12,091 nucleotides of DNA. Origin: Thalassiosira profunda. Taxonomy: Eukaryota; Bacillariophyta; Thalassiosirophyceae; Thalassiosirales; Thalassiosiraceae. Positions 7,350 to 12,091 of the stretch are shown one piece after another. The notes below the pieces were generated by a model, which saw nothing but the letters and a program-made list of their open reading frames with translations, searched no databases and was not told the DNA's origin. The position numbers and the translations under genes were made by a program. Location of the stretch: NCBI GenBank assembly GCA_036939355.1, contig JALLAP010000549.1, positions 1-12,091 of the forward strand. Reading direction: 5' to 3'. Every line of letters begins with the position of its first letter. Within the stretch, counting starts at the first letter, position 1.

Positions 7350-7693
7350 GGCTCGGCCCGGCTCGGCTCGGCCCGGGGAGGCCCGGGTGTGGTGCACTAC
7401 CAGAGAAGGTGCACCTCCCGTTTTTGCAACTTGAGAGTTGACACCGCCACCCGAAGTATTGTATGGTAGCTCGGCCGTCTGCTGATGAACAAATCAGGCT
7501 ATCAGAGGGGCGGCCGCTGCTCCCCGGCTCACGCGTTGTCGGTGCACGTCCGCTTTGCACACAGCCGGAAGCCGGCCAACGCCGGCCAACCCGTCCGGTG
7601 GGGAAGGAAGGACCTATTTACGTACTTACGTAACTGTAGTTAACCGAATCACCCCGACGGGGGCACGGGCGACGGGCGGGGTGGCGTGGACGG
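7350..7693. promoter_or_regulatory. Divergent promoter region, copine / RCC1
   Basis: 344 nt between opposing ATGs. The copine side (7350-7390) is a G/C run of repeated GGCTCGG/GGCCCGG units. Near the RCC1 side are a perfect tandem 10-mer GCCGGCCAAC (7571-7590) and a cluster of ACGT palindromes: TACGTA at 7619-7624 and TTACGTAA at 7626-7633. ACGT-cored palindromes are classic bZIP binding sites; occupancy is inference. No gene seen. Confidence 0.6.
7619..7633. promoter_or_regulatory. Paired ACGT palindromes (candidate bZIP sites)
   Basis: TACGTA followed one base later by TTACGTAA, about 61-75 nt upstream of the RCC1 ATG. The octamer is a full palindrome of the kind bound by bZIP dimers. Confidence 0.45.
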
Positions 7694-9544
7694 ATGGCTC
7701 ACAAATCCACGGCGCCAGCCCCCATCGCAACAACGATGACGGTGCCCACGCCCAACCCCAAGCGCCGCCGGAGCGACGACGGGGCCTCCCAGCCCCTCGC
7801 CAAGCGGGGGCCCGCCGTGGCCGCGGCGCCTTCCGCTGCGGCTGCCGCTTCCGCGTCTCCGGGTCTCGTTTCGACCTCCACGTCAAGTGCACCGAATGCG
7901 ACCAGCCGCGGCCGCCTCGCCCGGCAGCGCCAGTTCCTCAACGGCATGGGCCAACTGAACTACGGCCTCTACTCGTGGGCCAAGAAGCAGCAGCAAGAGG
8001 GCCCCAGCGCCGACGGCTTTTACCTGGGCATCACCGAGCTCTACCAGCGCCACGCGCAGGAACTCTCTCGCAAGTACCACCGCGCGTACGGCGACACGGC
8101 CACCTTCGGCGACGGGGACTGCGGCCAGCTCGGGTGCGGGGAGGCCGTGACGGAATCCCGCAAGCCGCGGACGCTGGCGAGTTTGCGTGGACGGGAGATC
8201 GAGCAGGTGGCTTCTGGGGGGCTGCACTCGCTGGCTCTTGATGTGAATGGTAGGGTGTACTCGTGGGGGTGCAACGACGAGGGCAGTTTGGGGTGGCTCG
8301 CCACCGAGGAGAAGGAGGACGGGGCGATTCCCGACGTTGTTTGGGGGTTCTTTCCCTCGCAGTTTGGGCCCAATGGGGTGACCGAGGACATGCTCGACTC
8401 AAACGGGCAGCTGCTTCCGTTCGAGCTGCGGCCCGAGGCTGTGATTACTCAGATTGCGGCCGGAGAAACGCAGTCGATGGCCCTCAGCACGGCCGGGGAC
8501 GTGTTCATGTGGGGAATCTACAAGGATGACGAGGGGAGGAAGTTCCGCAACATGCCCCCGCAGGACGATACGCGCACGCCGACGGGCAATAAAGACATGA
8601 ACAACCTCGAAGAGGACGACGATCCCAATTACTATCAGCCTCCCCGGGGCAACCAGGACTGGCCGCTGCACTTGGTGCAGATTCCCCAAAAGGCTACGGC
8701 CGTTTCCGCGGGAGGGGCCTTCTGCGCCGTTCTGCTGGAGGACGGATCCCTCGTCACCTTCGGCGTGGGGAACTGCGGGGAGCTCGCCCGGCCGACGCCC
8801 GTGCTGAACAAAAGGACCCCCATTGCGGAGGTGAAAGAGGACTACCTGACGCCCAAGCCGCCCCTGTGGGAGCAGCCAACGCTGAAGCGGGATGTCCTGG
8901 CGGTGAGCTGTGGCGCCTTCCACCTTTTGGTCGTGGCCAAGGAGAACGGTGCGCGGGTGGTGTATTCCGCGGGGCTCAACAATTACGGCCAGCTGGGCCT
9001 CGGCGACTTAGAGAGGAGGGGCAAGCTGACGAGGATCCCCTTCTTCGACGGGAAGGACATTGCCACCGTCGAGGGTGGATACCACTTCTCCTTCTTCCTC
9101 GACGACACCGGCAAAGAGCTGTACGCCACCGGCCGCGGCGACTACGGCCAGCTGGGCATCACGCTCGAGCAGCCGGGGTCGGGATGGTCCGTGAATTCTC
9201 CCTGCCGCGTGCCCCTCGTCTACGAGCCGCGGGGGCCGGTCGCCAACCCCAAGGAGAATTGCATCAATGCGGAGGACATTGTCGAGGAGGACCAGCCGGA
9301 AATCGAGCAGATTTCCTGCGGCTCGACACACGTCCTGGTGCTGACCAAGGGAGGGGACGCGTACTCGTGGGGCTTTGGCACGTCGGGCGCGTGCGGCCAG
9401 GGCAAGGAGGACGGTGACGTGTTGCGGCCGAGGAAGTTGGAGGCGAAGGTGAAGGGGGCGCCGTGCCAGATGCGCTACCTGAGCGGTGGGGGGCAGCATT
9501 CCACGGCCATTGTCACGACGGGAAGTAAGGGGTTTACCTCGTAG
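7694..9544 (+). CDS. RCC1-like protein, probable Ran guanine-nucleotide exchange factor
   Basis: 616 residues, one exon, ATG 7694 to TAG 9544. The C-terminal three quarters hold seven RCC1-type blade signatures in order: TFGDGDCGQLG, SWGCNDEGSLG, MWGIYKDDEG, TFGVGNCGELA, SAGLNNYGQLG, ATGRGDYGQLG and SWGFGTSGACG, each paired with a strand such as VASGGLHSLAL or ISCGSTHVLVL. Seven blades and nothing else after them fit RCC1 proper, which loads Ran with GTP on chromatin and drives nuclear transport and spindle assembly. The N-terminus has PKRRR (22-26), a likely nuclear signal, then an Ala/Ser-rich low-complexity stretch (42-70) and a predicted helical segment (about 72-130) not typical of animal RCC1. 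Other RCC1-repeat proteins exist, so Ran specificity is inferred. GC3 is very high, like the copine. Confidence 0.9.
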   Translation: MAHKSTAPAPIATTMTVPTPNPKRRRSDDGASQPLAKRGPAVAAAPSAAAAASASPGLVSTSTSSAPNATSRGRLARQRQFLNGMGQLNYGLYSWAKKQQQEGPSADGFYLGITELYQRHAQELSRKYHRAYGDTATFGDGDCGQLGCGEAVTESRKPRTLASLRGREIEQVASGGLHSLALDVNGRVYSWGCNDEGSLGWLATEEKEDGAIPDVVWGFFPSQFGPNGVTEDMLDSNGQLLPFELRPEAVITQIAAGETQSMALSTAGDVFMWGIYKDDEGRKFRNMPPQDDTRTPTGNKDMNNLEEDDDPNYYQPPRGNQDWPLHLVQIPQKATAVSAGGAFCAVLLEDGSLVTFGVGNCGELARPTPVLNKRTPIAEVKEDYLTPKPPLWEQPTLKRDVLAVSCGAFHLLVVAKENGARVVYSAGLNNYGQLGLGDLERRGKLTRIPFFDGKDIATVEGGYHFSFFLDDTGKELYATGRGDYGQLGITLEQPGSGWSVNSPCRVPLVYEPRGPVANPKENCINAEDIVEEDQPEIEQISCGSTHVLVLTKGGDAYSWGFGTSGACGQGKEDGDVLRPRKLEAKVKGAPCQMRYLSGGGQHSTAIVTTGSKGFTS

Positions 9545-9752
9545 AGGGAGAGACGGCGCGTTTGAGAGATGCTGGCTGAAAGAAGATACTTCTTATTGGA
9601 GCCAGCGGATGGTCTCATTGCCAAGAGTGCAGCCATATCAAAGGTATCAAGGGCTAGTTTCATCACATTGCACGCTGATATTAAAGACATCTCTTTTGTT
9701 GTGGATGCCACGTTTACACTATGATACACAAACAATTCAACGCTGCTCCATC
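9545..9752. other. Tail-to-tail spacer, RCC1 / CAMK-type kinase
   Basis: 208 nt of lower GC with no gene or tRNA. An ATTAAA at 9680-9685 could serve RCC1 as a poly(A) signal, but it is a weak call. Confidence 0.5.
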
Positions 9753-10964
9753 TCAGTACGTGCCGCACGATACCAGCCTGGAGAATCCTTCGAACACGTC
9801 GTCTACGCTCGGAGACTCCGGAACTGATTCATCGTGCACATCTTCCTCCTCCATCTCCACGGCGCCGCACTCCGGCGCACGCCCCGCCATCCAGGGATGC
9901 CGCAGCGCCTCCTCGGCCGTCAGGCGCCTCCGCGGATCCCGCTCGAGGAGGCGCCGAACGAAGTCCCGGCATTCTTTCGAGGTTCCCGCCCAGTCCTGCA
10001 TGTCGAATTGGTACGCTCCGCGGAGGATGGCGTCCGATACAGCCTCGGGGGTGGGGCCGTTGAAGGGCGGGTAGCCGCACATTAGGATGTAGGCGACGAC
10101 GCCGACGGAGAAGAGGTCGCACGCCTTGGTGTATCGCTTGCGCAGGACCTCGGGCGCTGTGTAGTATGGAGTCCCGAGGAGGGACGTCATGGGCCTGCCT
10201 GATGTGTGCTTGCGCGCTAGTCCAAAGTCTATCAGCTTGATAGAAGAATCTTCGTCGTTGGTAGTAAAGAGTACGTTCTCAGGTTTCAGATCCCTTTGGA
10301 GGACAAGGAATTGTTAGTGTTAGCGCATAGAACGAAATATGAAGCTGGCATGAAGTGCAACTCACCGGTGGACGACTCCCTGATCGTGAAGGTATTGCAC
10401 CGCCTCGAGGATCTGGCGGACGATCCTCGCCGCTTCCTCTTCCGGGAAGCACGCCGCGCCATTGTCGGACGCCGACATGGCGAGGATTCGGTCGAAGAGC
10501 TCCCCGCCCTCGCACAGCTCGGTGACTATGTGCACGTGGTTCTCATCCTCGCACACATCGATCAAGCGGGCGACGCGCTCGTGGTTCAGTTCTCGGAGGA
10601 GGTTGATCTCGCGGAGGACCGCGCGCTCCTTGGCCTCGGGCTTGGGGATGGACTTGACGGCGCAACGGCGTCCGGTCGCCGTCGACCGCGCCTCGCGGAC
10701 GGAGCCGTGGCGTCCTCGGCCGAGGATGTCGGGGGAGACTTGGTAGGCGGCCTCGACGTCGCGGAGTTCGCCGGTGATGGCGCGGGGCGCGGGGGCATCG
10801 TCGTCGCTGGGGCAGGGAAAGACGCGGGTGGGCGGGGACACATCATGTGCATCGAGGCGCTTCGAGTCGTTTGGTGCGGGCGAAGGGGCAAAGAGTTCGT
10901 CGAACGCCGCGCCCGACGTTGCGGCGATTCCGTGCTCCTCGATGGTGCATTGGTGGGCGGTCAT
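9753..10964 (-). CDS. CAMK-type Ser/Thr protein kinase
   Basis: 379 residues from exons 10964-10366 and 10293-9753. The 72-nt intron (10365-10294) has donor GTGAGT, two CTAAC branch-like sites and acceptor AAAG; it splits the Arg codon of HRD and the frame closes exactly. The kinase domain is about 80-335: LGRGRHGSV, CAVKS (K104), helix-C Glu in REINLL (E119), HRDLKPEN (199-206), DFGLA (222-226), TPYYTAPEV (241-249), DLFSVGVVAYILMCGYPPF, and HPW near the end. TPYY.APEV and CGYPPF are typical of calcium/calmodulin- and CDPK-like kinases. The N-terminal 75 residues are disordered in composition; the C-terminal 40 are acidic and Ser/Pro-rich, with no EF hands and no clear calmodulin site. The open frame extends back to 11030 only by a TTG, so ATG 10964 (context CATCATGACC) is the start. 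All catalytic residues are present. Confidence 0.92.
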
Positions 10965-11728
10965 GATGGGCAAGTAGAAGAAGGGTGGGGTGTGTGCGAC
11001 GCGAGGTTCGATGTGTGGGGTTGTTTGCAATGTGCTTGTACGCCGAATTTATGGGACGATGATCCTGCTATTTCGGCATCGCATTGGGGGCGGGTCGGCG
11101 CAATCAGAAGGGGTTCTTGGGCAGCGTCTTGGACAAATTTTGGTGATGGGTGCCGGCTGCATGCAGGCTTTTTGCAAAGGGCAAGTCGGGCTGGGCCGGC
11201 TGGAGGAAGTTTGATTGAACTTTTTGCGACGTGCGCGTTCCGGTGTCAAAGCCCCTCGAATATTACTGAATCCTACCTACGTGGGCTTAGGATCTTTCTG
11301 TGATGATGCGACATTGAGAAGCGTTGAAGAATGAGGTGCACTAAGATACAGTCTCAAATTTACATAACAATTTGGTGAGAATGCAAGAAGGGCTCCTCCA
11401 GCTGCTGCCGAGAGACAGATCACAATCTTGAGCCCCGCCCTATGGAGTTGTGTTGGTTTGTGTTGGTACCGGTCAGATGCACAATTCCATAAAGACACGT
11501 GCGAAGTTCTGAATGTCCGGCCCGGCCTGCCCCCAAAAAGAGAAGGTGAAGAAGTGAGAGTTGATGCCGCCCGTCGCGCGCCTTCTCTGCGCGCCGCCCG
11601 ATCGTGTCTGGCGAACGCACCGGCTGCAGGAGCAGGAGGCAGACGGACACAGCTGGAATCTGGAATCTGCACAATCGATTGCAAGTGCCCCGAACCCCCG
11701 GCCGAACCCTGTCTACCGAGCAAACATC
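10965..11728. promoter_or_regulatory. Divergent intergenic region, CAMK kinase / unknown gene
   Basis: About 764 nt (600 nt if the next gene starts at 11564), the longest non-coding stretch here. I see a G-box palindrome CACGTG at 11496-11501, a short GTGTTGG repeat (11447-11467) and a tandem GGAATCT (11654-11668). ORFs across it on either strand lack family motifs and are not supported. No RNA gene seen. Confidence 0.5.
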
Positions 11729-12091
11729 ATGATCGCCGGCGCGCCCGACCTCCCCGACCTCGGCGGTGTCGGCGGCTGCTGCGACGCCGCCTCCGCCATG
11801 ATCGACTCGCCGCCCCAGATCGAGGCGGCGCCACAGCCGGCGCGGGAGCCGCTGTCGGCGCGGATGGCACCGCAAGCCCGGCGGAGCTCCACGGACCTAA
11901 CAGAAAGCTTCATGCGCAGCCTGGCGGCCGTCGATGATCTGCTGTCGGGCGATGCGGGCCCGGGCGACAAGCCGGCGCTGCTCGGGCTGCCCTCCCTCCT
12001 CGACGGCTCCCACGACACCAGGGTGCCGGACATTGGCAAGGAGGACCCCCAAGGAGCAGCAGACGACACCACCTGCGCCGAAACCGACAGC
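11729..12091 (+). CDS. Unrecognised protein, N-terminal part, runs off the window
   Basis: Open from ATG 11729 to the last base (121 codons, no stop). Third codon positions are almost all G or C, as in the neighbouring copine and RCC1 genes, and the opposite strand or other frames do not show this, so I take it as coding. The ATG context (CATCATGATC) resembles that of the divergent kinase. The same frame is open back to another ATG at 11564 (stop TGA at 11555), which would add 55 residues of less biased composition; I prefer 11729 but cannot exclude the longer form. The visible protein is rich in Ala, Pro, Asp and Gly, probably disordered, with one possible short helix near SFMRSLAAVDDLL. No family recognised. 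Confidence 0.6.
   Translation, partial: MIAGAPDLPDLGGVGGCCDAASAMIDSPPQIEAAPQPAREPLSARMAPQARRSSTDLTESFMRSLAAVDDLLSGDAGPGDKPALLGLPSLLDGSHDTRVPDIGKEDPQGAADDTTCAETDS

Noticed and set aside
6707..7441. 244-codon plus-strand ORF spanning an N
   Set aside because: It is antisense to the copine, crosses the artefact, and has no motifs.
8866..9417. 183-codon ORF overlapping RCC1
   Set aside because: A shifted frame of RCC1 with Arg/Gly-rich translation and no family features.
10965..11030. N-terminal extension of the CAMK-type kinase to 11030
   Set aside because: It would need a TTG start; no ATG exists in that stretch of the frame.
10296..11303. 335-codon plus-strand ORF
   Set aside because: It is antisense to the CAMK-type kinase, which has full motifs and an exact splice; the high GC of the gene keeps the opposite strand free of stops.
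11277..11723. 148-codon minus-strand ORF in the last intergenic region
   Set aside because: No motifs, no codon bias like its neighbours, and no ATG context of note; I treat the region as non-coding.
1..12091. tRNA, rRNA, CRISPR arrays, transposons, prokaryotic operons
   Set aside because: I looked for cloverleaf patterns, regular spaced repeats, transposase motifs and Shine-Dalgarno-led gene strings and saw none; the introns show the DNA is eukaryotic.

Overview
The window is nuclear DNA of a photosynthetic stramenopile, most likely a diatom of the Thalassiosira type. Four things point there. Genes are compact, with short GT-AG introns of 72-131 nt, six of seven starting GTGAG. One protein has an N-terminal signal peptide ending in an A-A-F site, the plastid import signature of diatoms and relatives. 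The catalytic loop of the first kinase (FRDLKPANVGFD) resembles stramenopile kinases. Coding sequence is GC-rich and intron-poor. The species is inferred, not proven. Nothing looks prokaryotic, viral or transposon-borne.

Layout: (1) 1-1386 +, 3' part of a tyrosine-kinase-like protein kinase, five exons, starting inside the P-loop. (2) 1559-2393 -, plastid-targeted ICMT/PEMT-type membrane methyltransferase, two exons. (3) 2600-3767 +, membrane-anchored short-chain dehydrogenase/reductase, two exons, with two single-base frame breaks. (4) 4085-5164 +, type II membrane sulfotransferase. (5) 5197-7349 -, copine (C2-C2-vWA), apparently broken by two single-N joins that are each flanked by an exact 72-nt repeat. 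(6) 7694-9544 +, RCC1-like seven-bladed propeller protein. (7) 9753-10964 -, CAMK-type Ser/Thr kinase, two exons. (8) from 11729 (or 11564) +, the start of an unrecognised protein that runs off the window.

Orientation mostly alternates, giving three divergent promoter regions (2394-2599, 7350-7693, 10965-11728) and three tail-to-tail junctions (1387-1558, 5165-5196, 9545-9752). The tightest junction leaves 32 nt between opposing stop codons.

The genes do not form an obvious pathway. Several belong to signalling (two kinases, a Ca2+-dependent membrane-binding copine, a probable Ran exchange factor), but this looks like ordinary eukaryotic gene order. I did not find a convincing new multi-gene system. 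The most useful observations are the two assembly artefacts in the copine, a cluster of single-base frame problems in genes 2 and 3, a roughly 60-nt element repeated upstream of genes 3 and 4, and related 3' halves of the two introns that flank a 39-nt microexon.
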